Shown here: positions 42,128 through 50,358 of the stretch, in pieces
How positions within the stretch are numbered: position 1 is the stretch's first letter
Layout: every line of letters begins with the position of its first letter
NCBI RefSeq assembly: GCF_007997035.1
Contig: NZ_VOSS01000005.1
Span: forward strand, 62,001-126,000
DNA length: 64,000 bases
Source of the DNA: Ralstonia sp. TCR112
Lineage (GTDB): Bacteria > Pseudomonadota > Gammaproteobacteria > Burkholderiales > Burkholderiaceae
Reading direction: 5' to 3'
Notes under the pieces: model-generated
The model's input: only the letters and a program-made list of their open reading frames with translations
What the model was told of the DNA's origin: nothing
The model's database searches: none
Translations under genes and position numbers: made by a program

Positions 42128-43229
42128 CTTCTGTGGGCTTTAGATAAGGTGAAATGGCTTGGCGAGTAACGCCAAGGAACCTCGCAATCTCGGCCTTCGG
42201 AACACCATGCTCTTGGGCGAGTACTTCGATTAACCGTCGCTTGTCACTAACAGATACGTCACCGTTGGTCACAGTGCCTAGCGGCCGGCGCATGACCGAG
42301 CACGCGAGATTCCACATATTAATGCTCTCATCCTTATGTGCCGCTGACCGACGAGCTGCGAGCGCCAGTTGCTGAATATCCGCACCGTTGAGTCCTTCCG
42401 ATAACAGCGCAAGCATTCGCGAAGCGACCTCATAAGAAGAGTCATCTCCGAGAAAGTGGAACCATAATGCCTCTCGCAGTTGGCAATCCGGCATGCCAAA
42501 GGAGATTTTGTAAGGAAAACGCCTCCAGATAGCTGTGTCAAGCATTTGTGCGTGATTTGTTGCTGCAATCACCACGCTACTCGGTTCCAGTGAGTCGATT
42601 CCTTGAATGACTGTATTGACGACCCGTTTCAATTCACCCAATTCGTTACGGTCGTCACGCATCTTTGCAATGGCATCTAATTCGTCGAGGAATAAGACGA
42701 CGTTCTTGCCGGCGACGAAATCAAAAATACCTCGGATGTTTTTGGCGGTGTCACCAAGCAGTGACGAGATGACCGAATCCAAGCGGACCACATACAGTTT
42801 CCGTCCGAGATGAGCCGCTATGTGACCAGCTAAAAGCGTCTTGCCAGTCCCTGGAGGGCCGGAGAGCATCAAGGCAAGACGCGAGGCGATTCCGCGTGCG
42901 ACCAGCTTGTCGAAGTTTGTTGCGTCGGCCAAGAAGGCGTCAAAGGCTGCCTTTCCTTGTTCGTCCAAAAAAATGGGGGCGTCCGGCAACTCATGCGCTT
43001 CCAGCAATGGAAGGCGGGATTTGTTATCCACGGGCAGTGCTTCCGTGTATCCCGCCGCACGGAGGGGTACACCCTTGCGGCCAATCGCTTGCTTCAACAG
43101 CCTTGCCGCTTCGGCGTCCTGAGTTGCCAATTCTTTACACAGCCGCTGTCCGACCTGGCGGATGCGATCGTAGTCGGCGGACATGGCGGCCTCAGCAAAG
43201 GCGATGAGGTCGGCGGTAGAGGAAAGCAT
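42117..43229 (-). CDS. AAA ATPase with C-terminal helix-turn-helix
   Basis: I start at ATG 43229 (370 aa); a TTG at 43241 would add four residues. The N-terminal ~90 residues are helical. Walker A GPPGTGKT is at about 124-131, Walker B LFLDELDAIA near 180, sensor 1 in VVIAATNHA and an arginine-finger region in AIWRRFPYK. The last ~35 residues (LIEVLAQEHGVPKAEIARFLGVTRQAISPYL) form an HTH, suggesting DNA binding or autoregulation. It is co-transcribed with the subtilase. ATPase/protease pairs of this kind occur in defence islands; substrate and trigger are unknown. Confidence 0.9.
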   Translation of the reverse strand: MLSSTADLIAFAEAAMSADYDRIRQVGQRLCKELATQDAEAARLLKQAIGRKGVPLRAAGYTEALPVDNKSRLPLLEAHELPDAPIFLDEQGKAAFDAFLADATNFDKLVARGIASRLALMLSGPPGTGKTLLAGHIAAHLGRKLYVVRLDSVISSLLGDTAKNIRGIFDFVAGKNVVLFLDELDAIAKMRDDRNELGELKRVVNTVIQGIDSLEPSSVVIAATNHAQMLDTAIWRRFPYKISFGMPDCQLREALWFHFLGDDSSYEVASRMLALLSEGLNGADIQQLALAARRSAAHKDESINMWNLACSVMRRPLGTVTNGDVSVSDKRRLIEVLAQEHGVPKAEIARFLGVTRQAISPYLKPTEDGN

Positions 43230-43252
43230 AAGATTAGGCAACGGTGATGGGG

Positions 43253-43276
43253 CTGTCTGTCAATCATGACAGACAG
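43253..43276. promoter_or_regulatory. Perfect 9-bp inverted repeat before the AAA-subtilase operon
   Basis: CTGTCTGTC and GACAGACAG flank AATCAT. A TTGACA-like hexamer on the minus strand (43,284-43,279) lies beside it, so the repeat probably covers the promoter. The inner bases also fit CTGT-N8-ACAG, the LexA-box skeleton, but without its alternating A/T centre. The ATPase HTH or LexA could be the binder. Confidence 0.6.
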
Positions 43277-43496
43277 ATTGTCAAGCAGGGTTCTGGTTTT
43301 GGCAAGTAAATCTGCCAAGATGTAAAGCTACCGTGTGATCTGCACTCGGCTCCGGGCCGGTCGGCGCGGTGCACTGTCTTGTGTCAGCCGCGGCATGCAG
43401 TGGATGCGTCCGTCTTGTTCTTTTGGGTGAAGTAGCATTACCCCAACAACCCGCACCGCCGCCACTCGCCCAGCGATGCGAGCCCCATCCCACCCC
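43277..43496. other. Gap between the ATPase promoter and the antirepressor
   Basis: This 220-bp stretch shows no gene with family features. It holds the -35-like TTGACA of the ATPase operon on the minus strand. Nothing else is recognised. Confidence 0.4.
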
Positions 43497-44147
43497 CTAC
43501 ACCCCCGCCTCAATCAAATCCGAAATCTGCACCGACGCGCGCGCAAAGTCAGTCAGCGCGCGGGCGCGCTTGTGCCGATAGCTGCCGGCGGAGATGACGA
43601 CGGGTTCTTTGGCTTCGTCGTCCTGCAGGACGATGAGCATGCCGGTGTAGCGGTCTGCCTGGTAGATGTGTTTGTTGAGTAGTTGCAGCGCGCGCTCGAC
43701 GTCGGCGGGGTAGAGGCTGGCGAGGTCGGCGGGTGTGCGGGCGGCGGCGGGGGCATCGTCGATGCACGGTTGTGCCGTGAACTGGCCGGTCTTGCGGATG
43801 GCGGGCAGGACGATGGACGTGACCCACTTGCGGAAGCGGTGCGGCACGGTGCCGGGCTTCACGGCGTCTCGGCAGCGCAGGACGAGGGTGTACATGCCGG
43901 ATTCGCTGATGACGTTGGCCTGATCGTTTCCCCGGGATAAGCCCTGAATTGAAGTTAGGGCTTTCTCGTCAGCATCGAGGGAAAGAAGCGCCTTGGTCGG
44001 ATTCGTGAGTTGCAGCGCGCGGCAGACGTCGGCTGCAACGAACCACGGCTCGTCGTCACGCATGACAACGCGGACCGCATGGGATTCGAAATTGAAGGTG
44101 TTGGGGGTAGGGGCGAGCGCGGACGCGCCAACAGACGTACCAGTCAT
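43497..44147 (-). CDS. BRO-N domain antirepressor-like protein
   Basis: 216 aa from ATG 44147. The N-terminal BRO domain reads FNFESHAVRVVMRDDEPWFVAADVCRALQLTNPTKAL ... VISESGMYTLVLRCRDAVKPGT ... FRKWVTSIVLPAIRKTG. A C-terminal helical part follows. Such proteins inactivate phage repressors or regulate early genes. Its ATG overlaps the stop of the upstream Icd-like frame (ATGA), a coupling known for phage P1 icd-ant. A longer frame to 44387 is open but spans the RNA element. Confidence 0.88.
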   Translation of the reverse strand: MTGTSVGASALAPTPNTFNFESHAVRVVMRDDEPWFVAADVCRALQLTNPTKALLSLDADEKALTSIQGLSRGNDQANVISESGMYTLVLRCRDAVKPGTVPHRFRKWVTSIVLPAIRKTGQFTAQPCIDDAPAAARTPADLASLYPADVERALQLLNKHIYQADRYTGMLIVLQDDEAKEPVVISAGSYRHKRARALTDFARASVQISDLIEAGV

Positions 44148-44359
44148 GGCATGACTCCGAAGTAGCGGTGTGCGAACCGCCAACCCGACGCCAATCGGGT
44201 GGGCGGAACTGTGCAGGTTGGCGTACCGGTACTTCGGAACCGGCAGGGCCGAAGCCCTCCCGCACAGCCCGCCCGAAGGAGAACCATGCTGCGCAAACAA
44301 AAAGCCGCGACCAATGTGCAGGCGCGGCTCGTATGCGCCGAAGTATACCGGGACGCCAA
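44144..44359 (-). CDS. Icd/Ash-like leader ORF coupled to the antirepressor
   Basis: 71 aa (MASRYTSAHTSRACTLV ... RPCRFRSTGTPTCTVPPTRLASGWRFAHRYF). The segment LRPCRF...PTCTVPPTR...GWRFAHRYF is typical of Icd-like proteins upstream of phage antirepressors. It overlaps the antirepressor start by 3 bases and the C4-like RNA. It may be mainly a regulatory leader. Confidence 0.5.
   Translation of the reverse strand: MASRYTSAHTSRACTLVAAFCLRSMVLLRAGCAGGLRPCRFRSTGTPTCTVPPTRLASGWRFAHRYFGVMP
44190..44284 (-). ncRNA. C4-like structured antisense RNA candidate (copy 1)
   Basis: On the plus strand GGGCGGAACTGTGC pairs with GCACAGCCCGCCC (outer stem with a small internal loop). Inside lie GTTGGC, an ACCGGT...ACCGG hairpin and GGGCCGAAGCCC. 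The same order of elements occurs at 50,275-50,345. In P1/P7-type phages C4 RNA lies upstream of icd/ant and blocks their translation; location and co-direction with the antirepressor fit. Strand is inferred from that model. Confidence 0.55.
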
Positions 44360-44474
44360 TCCCGTGTGCCGGTGTTTCCGGCAACATCTTGAGTATAAGA
44401 CGTGGCGGGCTGAATGGGCAAACCGGTGGAGTGTCGCCGATCCCGGACGTGATCAGAATCGGTGTCGGCCTTGC

Positions 44475-44765
44475 TTACAGAATCCGGCCTGCCTTTTTGA
44501 GGTCAATGACGTTGGCCAACAACTGGGCGAGGCATTCGCCCATGCTGTTGCCGTCAATACGGACTACGCCAGCTCGAATGTGGGAGGCGCTGAAAACGGT
44601 TGTGTACCTCTTCGACGTGCGTTCGCCATCGAACTTCAGAATCAAATATGCCTTGTTCGCTGCAGCAGCTTCTTCGAGTGCGCGGATTGCTCTATCCAGC
44701 GCGGGGCCTGCCTCATCGTGCAGACCGTACAGGGAAGCGAGTTCGTTGATGGTGGAGTCATTCAT
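44475..44765 (-). CDS. Small hypothetical protein
   Basis: 96 aa (MNDSTINELASLYGLHDEAGPALDRAIRALEEAAAANKAYLILKFDGER...). An alpha-helical start is followed by beta strands (AYLILKFDGER, YTTVFSA) and ends in a helix. Function unknown. It lies between the antirepressor module and the OLD-like gene on the same strand. Confidence 0.6.
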   Translation of the reverse strand: MNDSTINELASLYGLHDEAGPALDRAIRALEEAAAANKAYLILKFDGERTSKRYTTVFSASHIRAGVVRIDGNSMGECLAQLLANVIDLKKAGRIL

Positions 44766-44881
44766 TTCCAGTAAATTCTTGACTACGCTGCGGTGCAGAC
44801 ATCACACGTTATGGTCACAGGGCAACGTCGAGCGAAAGCCCTGGCAGCCCCAAAGGCATCGGCAATTCGGCCTACTGTACG

Positions 44882-46726
44882 TTATGAAGCCGACAAGGCG
44901 CCCGACACCACATCGGCCAGCGGTTGCAGGAACGCTGGCTCGTTTGCAATCAGCCACTCGGTAATCTGCACGGAATGGGTCGTCTTGCGGTATTGCTCGG
45001 GCTGTTCAGGAAGGGCCGCGAAAAGGTCCTTCAGCAGCTTCGGCGCGTGCACTCGCGTCAACCAAACGCTCGAAGAAAGGAGATCAGCTTCGTCCGGAAT
45101 GTCGGTCGTCGACGATAGATAGCTCTGTTGGCGCCCGTTTTCTTCGATCCAATTTTTGATGGCGTCGGCGCCGAATGTTTGCTTCGTTGAGCTCGATAGC
45201 GTCTCCGCAATCGCTTGCGGGTGGAGAATAAAGTTCTCAAAACAAAGGCGGGGAAGGAAATGTACCAGTCCGTTAGATGCGGCGGACAAGCTCGATATCT
45301 CGTGGCTCGGTCTTCCTTCGCTGTCAAAAATGAATCCGACGGCCGGGGGCAATAGTGCGCCTGCCTTGCTTAGGTTGGTGTACACATCAAAGATCATGCG
45401 CGGGCGCGTTTTCCTAGATTCAAAATCACCAGTCGAGTTGACTTTCAAAATGGAAATGCCAATTGTTTTGATCTTCGCTATTTCGGAAGCAAGGCGGGGA
45501 AAAGTTAGTTCTTCCGTTTCGCCCTCCACCCACAGAATCTGATCGGCACCATAAACGTCAGAAAGTTTAGCCCCAATGTTTGCAAGTCCTTTCTGGATGT
45601 CATCAAGATTGCTGGGGTCGAGTGAAAGTGCCTTTGATACGCCGAGCTCATTGACCACATTTGTAATGGTGCTTGCTTCCGCAGAGCGAATGACCTCGGG
45701 TGAGTGTGTTGTGATGATGTACTGATGCTTCGTCTCCAAGTCATTCAGTATCTGGAGGAGGGTCCGTACTGCCTTGGGGTGCAGGAAGCTGTTGGGCTCA
45801 TCTATGGCAATCGTCAATGGCATCGGCGCACTCATCGCAACATAAAGAATGGCGAGAACTTGTCCAATGCCTGTGCCGCATTGCGAGAGAGGAATGGAGA
45901 TGTCGGGGCGCCTCGTCTTTGTTGGGACTAACCATACGCGAATCTCCAACTGCGTCTGGCCCTGAACCGGCGTGGCCTGCACACGATATACGTTCGGAAA
46001 GACGCGCGTCACATATTCGTTGTATTCGTCAAAAAGATCGGGGTTGTGCGATTGGAAATAATTTAGGCATTCCGGCAGGTTCCCTGCATCTGACCTAAGA
46101 TGGCCGGATGCGCCGAAACCGTGGCGATCAACATTCAGTCTTTCGGCTTTAAATCTGTATAGTTTGTCTAAGAGAAAATTGCACTGTGCATGCAGTGCCT
46201 CGAATAGTTGGCTTCGATTTGAAATTTGGCCTTCTTCGATGTTTGTGCTTGTGGAGATGTAGTATGGGTGTATGTTCGGGTTAACCTGTGTCGGGCCGTA
46301 ATTTCGGCCGTTTATAATTGATTGGAAAGCAATCGATAGGCTGTTAAATTGCGCGTTCGTTGTTATGAGAAAATCTAACTCTGAGGCGGATCTAAGGAAT
46401 GTGGGGAAATCGTTGTAGATATCAGGTTGATCAGATGGCGGGAGAATATAAAATTGATCGCCAAGATAACGCCTAACCTCTTCTTTTTTCAAAGAAAAAG
46501 TAAGCTTTATTGTGGATTCCGGTGATGGGGAATCCGCGGTGTGAGGCTTGGTTTCTTCGGAAAGATGAGGGCTTGCTTTAATTTCTCGGGGAAGAACTGC
46601 GTCGAGAATTGCGCTCTTTCCTGAATTATTCTCGCCGAGAATTAAGTTCATCCCGGGGGCAAGTAAAATTTCTGTTTCCTCGTGAAAGCTCTTGTAGTTT
46701 GCGATGCTGATCTTCGTGATGTGCAT
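44882..46726 (-). CDS. OLD-family-like ATPase/Toprim protein
   Basis: 614 aa. The ABC/SMC-type ATPase has Walker A GENNSGKS (31-38), signature SQCGTGIGQVL, Walker B IAIDEPNSFLHP and the H-loop ITTHSPEV. After it, DQILWVEGETEEL carries E401 of a Toprim-like nuclease, and a C-terminal helical part follows. This is the OLD (overcoming lysogenization defect) layout, known from P2 old as a prophage exclusion nuclease. AAAGGAAC precedes the ATG. Clearly lower GC than the phage core. A membrane protein gene lies 20 bases upstream on the same strand. Confidence 0.88.
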   Translation of the reverse strand: MHITKISIANYKSFHEETEILLAPGMNLILGENNSGKSAILDAVLPREIKASPHLSEETKPHTADSPSPESTIKLTFSLKKEEVRRYLGDQFYILPPSDQPDIYNDFPTFLRSASELDFLITTNAQFNSLSIAFQSIINGRNYGPTQVNPNIHPYYISTSTNIEEGQISNRSQLFEALHAQCNFLLDKLYRFKAERLNVDRHGFGASGHLRSDAGNLPECLNYFQSHNPDLFDEYNEYVTRVFPNVYRVQATPVQGQTQLEIRVWLVPTKTRRPDISIPLSQCGTGIGQVLAILYVAMSAPMPLTIAIDEPNSFLHPKAVRTLLQILNDLETKHQYIITTHSPEVIRSAEASTITNVVNELGVSKALSLDPSNLDDIQKGLANIGAKLSDVYGADQILWVEGETEELTFPRLASEIAKIKTIGISILKVNSTGDFESRKTRPRMIFDVYTNLSKAGALLPPAVGFIFDSEGRPSHEISSLSAASNGLVHFLPRLCFENFILHPQAIAETLSSSTKQTFGADAIKNWIEENGRQQSYLSSTTDIPDEADLLSSSVWLTRVHAPKLLKDLFAALPEQPEQYRKTTHSVQITEWLIANEPAFLQPLADVVSGALSAS

Positions 46727-46746
46727 TTCTTGTTCCTTTGACTTCT

Positions 46747-47265
46747 CTACGAAGGATTAAACTTGATGTCCATAAGATAGACCCCCAGCCCGCTGACCTT
46801 CTCGGTGACGCTGATCGTGCCGCGCTCGGGGACGGGGTGGAGGCCCCACAGCGAAGCGCACGTCCGGATTGCGCCGGCCCGCCCAGGATCATCAAATTCG
46901 ATGGCGTAGCGGCAGCTTTTGAACCCCGGCACTCTCACATACGACGCCTGCGATGTGAGTACGCGGTTAGATGTAATCCTCGGCAGCGCGGTGGCCCACA
47001 TCCACGCAGCCAAGAACCCAACCAACCCGAAGCAGACGAACTGCTCCACGGGCATTCTCTTTTTCGCTGGAGATGGTTTTTGCCCCTGAAGCTCGATCAG
47101 GGTGAACACCATTCCTACAACGATCCCTCCGGCCAAGGCGATGTAGAACCGCGGGAACAGCGATGCGACATAGCAATAGGCTGAGAGGTAGATGCCGAAG
47201 CCTGTGAGGAACAGCAGAACTAGAAAGGCGGCTGCAGTCAGAGCTGCATTGTGTCGTGCGAGCAT
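46747..47265 (-). CDS. Multi-pass membrane protein upstream of the OLD-like gene
   Basis: 172 aa with about three helices (ALTAAAFLVLLFLTGFGIYL, FYIALAGGIVVGMVFTLIEL, FVCFGLVGFLAAWMWATAL) and a ~75-residue soluble C-terminus (RVPGFKSCRYAIEFDDPGRAG...). It is 20 bases from the OLD-like start, so co-expression is likely. I do not recognise the family. Confidence 0.7.
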   Translation of the reverse strand: MLARHNAALTAAAFLVLLFLTGFGIYLSAYCYVASLFPRFYIALAGGIVVGMVFTLIELQGQKPSPAKKRMPVEQFVCFGLVGFLAAWMWATALPRITSNRVLTSQASYVRVPGFKSCRYAIEFDDPGRAGAIRTCASLWGLHPVPERGTISVTEKVSGLGVYLMDIKFNPS

Positions 47266-47448
47266 GCTTTGAGTCGTTGTGCTCTAGGGCTTCTATTAGC
47301 CGAAAAGCCAAGCATACGCCGCTTGTTCGCGGGCCAACAGTGTGTGGTTGCCCTTGGGGTGGCAGTTGCAGCTCTTGGCCGATAGCGTGCCCGTTACCAT
47401 ACCGCCAATGAGCGAGAATCATCGTTTTGCAACGACCGGTGCGCCTCA

Positions 47449-47540
47449 ATGGATCTCGAGTACCAATGCAGCTGCTGTGACTACTTCACCGTGGGCGTGA
47501 GGGGGGAGTGGGAAATCTGTCCTGTGTCCCGCGAGCAACA
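47449..47540 (+). pseudogene. Fragment of a CPCC-type Cys-rich protein
   Basis: The first ~26 codons (MDLEYQCSCCDYFTVGVRG, then EWEICPV) resemble the start of CPCC-domain proteins. The expected C-F-W-E-D-D continuation is missing and the frame becomes low-quality. A better gene overlaps on the other strand, so this looks like a remnant. Confidence 0.35.
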
Positions 47541-47592
47541 CGCCTCGCCAACGCAATATCAAAATTGCGATTACAGAAACGAGGTGCGGGCG

Positions 47593-47877
47593 TTACAGCG
47601 ATGCTACCGATTCGCCGGGGACCAAACCATTGATAACGTCTTCGCCGAACTTGAGCACGCCCCGTCTTGCGGTGCCGACGTTCCCCCACGCGGTGGGAGT
47701 CATCCGAAAGACGCGCGAGTGTTCACTTCCAGGCGGATGACCTGCGCGGCAGATCACTACAGATGCGTTGAAAGTACGTTCGAGACGCGTGCGTGGCCAG
47801 GACGGAACCGTCTCAGTCCGGTACACCAATGGATACAGATCGAACCCTTTGTACGTGGCAGACGGGCTTGTAATCAT
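47593..47877 (-). CDS. Small hypothetical protein
   Basis: 94 aa. ATYKGFDLYPLVYRTET, NASVVICRAG and RVFRMTPTAWGNVGTARRG...FGEDVINGLVPGESV follow a pattern I associate with short beta-proteobacterial proteins of unknown function. Internally consistent alpha-beta pattern; the start is plausible but has no strong ribosome site. Confidence 0.6.
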   Translation of the reverse strand: MITSPSATYKGFDLYPLVYRTETVPSWPRTRLERTFNASVVICRAGHPPGSEHSRVFRMTPTAWGNVGTARRGVLKFGEDVINGLVPGESVASL

Positions 47878-47965
47878 GACTGGCTTCTACCGGTGGCGTT
47901 CGTCATCAATGCCCGGCTAGGCATCGATTTTGACTGCTAGCAGTACCTGCTCACGGCCGCGGCGG

Positions 47966-48292
47966 TCATGCGTCCGCTAGTTGATCTACGGTGATCACGA
48001 GCAACCCATCTCCATGGTCCGCTTGGGCATGCAGGCCCAACTGCGACCGCAGAACTCGGTCAAGCATGCACTGCAGCTGACAGAGGTCTTGCCGATCTGC
48101 GTGCATCAATTGATTCATGACTTCGTGAGTGAATGCGATCGTCAGCGTTCTCCCACGCCAGATACGGCTGTCGAACTCAGGTACTTGCCAGTTTGCACCG
48201 AGCACACACGGCGCGGAGTGCCAGGTCCGCAGATCCTGGCCGGTTATTTCATCCAGTATCGGTTTTGTAAACGCGACAAGGTCGAGCATCAC
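47966..48292 (-). CDS. Small hypothetical protein
   Basis: 108 aa (MMLDLVAFTKPILDEITGQDLRTWH...). The second Met may be the start. It has a beta strand block (RTLTIAFTHEVMNQLMH) and ends LLVITVDQLADA. No family recognised. Confidence 0.5.
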   Translation of the reverse strand: MMLDLVAFTKPILDEITGQDLRTWHSAPCVLGANWQVPEFDSRIWRGRTLTIAFTHEVMNQLMHADRQDLCQLQCMLDRVLRSQLGLHAQADHGDGLLVITVDQLADA

Positions 48293-48410
48293 GGGTCTCC
48301 ATGACTTACATCGCCAGTCGGAGCATCAACGGGCAAGAGACCGTGTGCGGAACGGGAGGATGGTGTCCCACTGTACTCCCATATATGCATGGCTGCGTGT
48401 CGGGTGCGAG

Positions 48411-48436
48411 CAAAAAAAACCCGCATCGCGGGGTTC
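48411..48436 (-). terminator. Intrinsic terminator after the truncated hicB
   Basis: On the minus strand CCCGC-GAT-GCGGG (with a one-base bulge) is followed by eight T. It ends the short leftward hicB-like frame. Confidence 0.75.
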
Positions 48437-48455
48437 TTCCTGGCAGGGTGATCGA

Positions 48456-48563
48456 TCACATCCCTTCGATCTTATTGTCCGAGGAATGCACGCCGGGAAT
48501 GTCCGGCACCGTGACGCTATAGACGCTTCCCTTGTCTTTGTGAATCGCGGTGGGGAATTGCAC
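48456..48563 (-). pseudogene. Truncated HicB-like antitoxin
   Basis: A GTG start after AGGAAGAAAGG opens a 35-aa frame: MQFPTAIHKDKGSVYSV followed by TVPDIPGVHSSDN. This is the start of HicB's RNase H-like fold. It stops at a TGA before the usual helices and DNA-binding tail, and no hicA is nearby. Probably a remnant, but the start, ribosome site and terminator are intact. Confidence 0.65.
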
Positions 48564-48662
48564 GGCCTTTCTTCCTAGTTTGTTACGCGACGGGTTTTGC
48601 ACCTCTGCGAAAAACCGCCGGCCTCACTTCAGGCGGCACCACTAATCGTGCCGCTGTGCAAT

Positions 48663-50063
48663 TCAGCGAATGGCGACTGCGTTCCTGCCCGCCCGTTTGG
48701 CATCGTAGAGTGCCATATCGGCCCTAGCGAACACTTCTGCTGTTGCGCGCGCGGACATTCCGTCGTAGGTGTGGTCCGCGATTTCGTGCTGCGCTGGAAT
48801 ATCGGTCGCCACCCCGACACTTACTGTAACAACACCGCCCATCGTTGGCGCAGGCAAGGCGGCCGCCTCGACGTCGCGGCGTACTCGCTCAGCAACCTGC
48901 TGTGCGCCGAGGCGTCCGGTGTTTGGAAGGAGGACGATGAACTCTTCGCCGCCATAGCGGGCAACGAAGTCCGTCCCCCGCCGAGCTGCGATTTGCGAAA
49001 GGACACTCGCAACGGCTATCAGATATGCATCTCCACGACCATGGCCAAAGGTATCGTTGATCTGCTTGAAATGGTCGATGTCGATCATGAGAATCGAGAG
49101 CGGTGTTCCCTCCCGCTCTGCTCGTCGCCACTCTGTGTCCCATCGATTGGCGAAAGCCTGTCGATTCGCAATCTGGGTCAAACCATCCAATGACGCCTGC
49201 TGTTCGAGTCTTCTGTTTGCGGCAATCAGAGCACCGTACAGCCGCGTGATTTCAGCAATCAGCATAGCTAGCACAACCGCCGACGACACCACGCTCAGCA
49301 CCCGTGCCGCATACCAGCCCAATGTGAATCGTGCTCCGCCGTGCAGCGTGAGTACCGAATCTGCAAGGCTGACGACCAGTGCAACAGCCACCCATACGTC
49401 CACCGAACGGCGTAGCCTGGTCAGCGACAGGTATCCAACAAGCGCAGCGACATTCGCGCCGATAACTGGCACACCTAAGATGTGGACCAGGTTGGCGTAA
49501 GTTCCACCCTGAATGAGTTGTGGAAGAACGCTCGTGCCCCAGATGCAAAGCGGCACAATGACTGCGGCAGCCACAGGACCGGTCCAACGGAGAGCCCTAA
49601 GAATGGCTGAGACAGGCTGATGCGGTTGTGCGCGCTCGTGGAAATGTCGGCTCAGCCCCGCCAGCAACGCCAAAAGCGGATATCCGGAGTGCCAGAACGT
49701 CCAAAGCCATACAGCCGTTTGCGGGCCGGTGCCTAAAAGGCCGGTCTCCGATAAGAGACCAGGAAAGGCAGGCAGTTGAGCTGCCGCTACCGAGGCAGTA
49801 AAGATGTAAGCGCCGGCAAGAACTCCGTAGAAGGGCGCACCAGCTAGGCGCGCACGCTGCAGCAGGAGATAGCCCGTCAAGCCCTCAAACAGGACCACCA
49901 TTGTCAGGAAGATGGGCAGGAATGCCCTGACCTCTGGCAATTGGATACGTGCACCGATGAAAGAGACGATTGCCAAGGCAATAATGGTCGCCGACACGAC
50001 TGCAGCAGCATGGAGCTCGTGGCGGGAAGGGGAGGCGCCTTCCACTTGAAGGGTTTCGGTCAT
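48663..50063 (-). CDS. Membrane-anchored diguanylate cyclase (GGDEF)
   Basis: 466 aa from ATG 50063. About eight N-terminal membrane helices (to ~280) look like a MASE4-type sensor. A GGDEF domain follows with DIDHFKQINDTFGHGRGD and active-site GGEEF, ending in ADMALYDAKRAGRNAV. An RxxD inhibitory site is not seen directly before GGEEF. It would make cyclic di-GMP. A diguanylate cyclase inside a prophage arm is unusual and could change host motility or biofilm state. Confidence 0.9.
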   Translation of the reverse strand: MTETLQVEGASPSRHELHAAAVVSATIIALAIVSFIGARIQLPEVRAFLPIFLTMVVLFEGLTGYLLLQRARLAGAPFYGVLAGAYIFTASVAAAQLPAFPGLLSETGLLGTGPQTAVWLWTFWHSGYPLLALLAGLSRHFHERAQPHQPVSAILRALRWTGPVAAAVIVPLCIWGTSVLPQLIQGGTYANLVHILGVPVIGANVAALVGYLSLTRLRRSVDVWVAVALVVSLADSVLTLHGGARFTLGWYAARVLSVVSSAVVLAMLIAEITRLYGALIAANRRLEQQASLDGLTQIANRQAFANRWDTEWRRAEREGTPLSILMIDIDHFKQINDTFGHGRGDAYLIAVASVLSQIAARRGTDFVARYGGEEFIVLLPNTGRLGAQQVAERVRRDVEAAALPAPTMGGVVTVSVGVATDIPAQHEIADHTYDGMSARATAEVFARADMALYDAKRAGRNAVAIR

Positions 50064-50274
50064 AAATGCGGCGCGCGGGTTGTCAACATGAAGTATCGAC
50101 GGCCTTGGCGCAATATTTAGTGTCCGACGTGTCCCGTTTCGAGATTTCCTGTGTCGGCAATCCTGGTCATCCAAGTTTTTAAGATAAGGCCTCGATCCGG
50201 TGCGCTCAACGAGAAGTCAGCACCCGGCCCACCGTTGGACACGGAGTCAGCAATTTTAGACTCGTAATGAGGGC
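50064..50274. other. Intergenic region upstream of the GGDEF gene
   Basis: No gene is visible. It should contain the leftward promoter of the diguanylate cyclase; no clear hexamers are assigned. Confidence 0.35.
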
Positions 50275-50345
50275 AGGCGGACAGAACACGTTGGCAGACC
50301 GGAGGAGTGGCCGGCAGGGCCCGAAGCCCTCATGTCTGTCCGCCC
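50275..50345 (-). ncRNA. C4-like structured RNA candidate (copy 2, orphan)
   Basis: GGCGGACAGA pairs with TCTGTCCGCC over 10 bp. Inside are GTTGGCAGACCGG and GGCAGGGCCCGAAGCCCTC, closely matching the inner elements of copy 1 at 44,190-44,284. No antirepressor follows on either strand. Strand assumed from copy 1. Confidence 0.5.
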
Positions 50346-50358
50346 CGAGAGAATCAAA

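Noticed and set aside
47449-47940. Full 163-codon plus-strand frame
   Set aside because: Only its first ~26 codons look like a CPCC protein; the rest lacks family features and overlaps a better minus-strand gene.
48301-48522. 73-codon plus-strand frame
   Set aside because: Overlaps the truncated hicB and its terminator on the other strand; no protein features.
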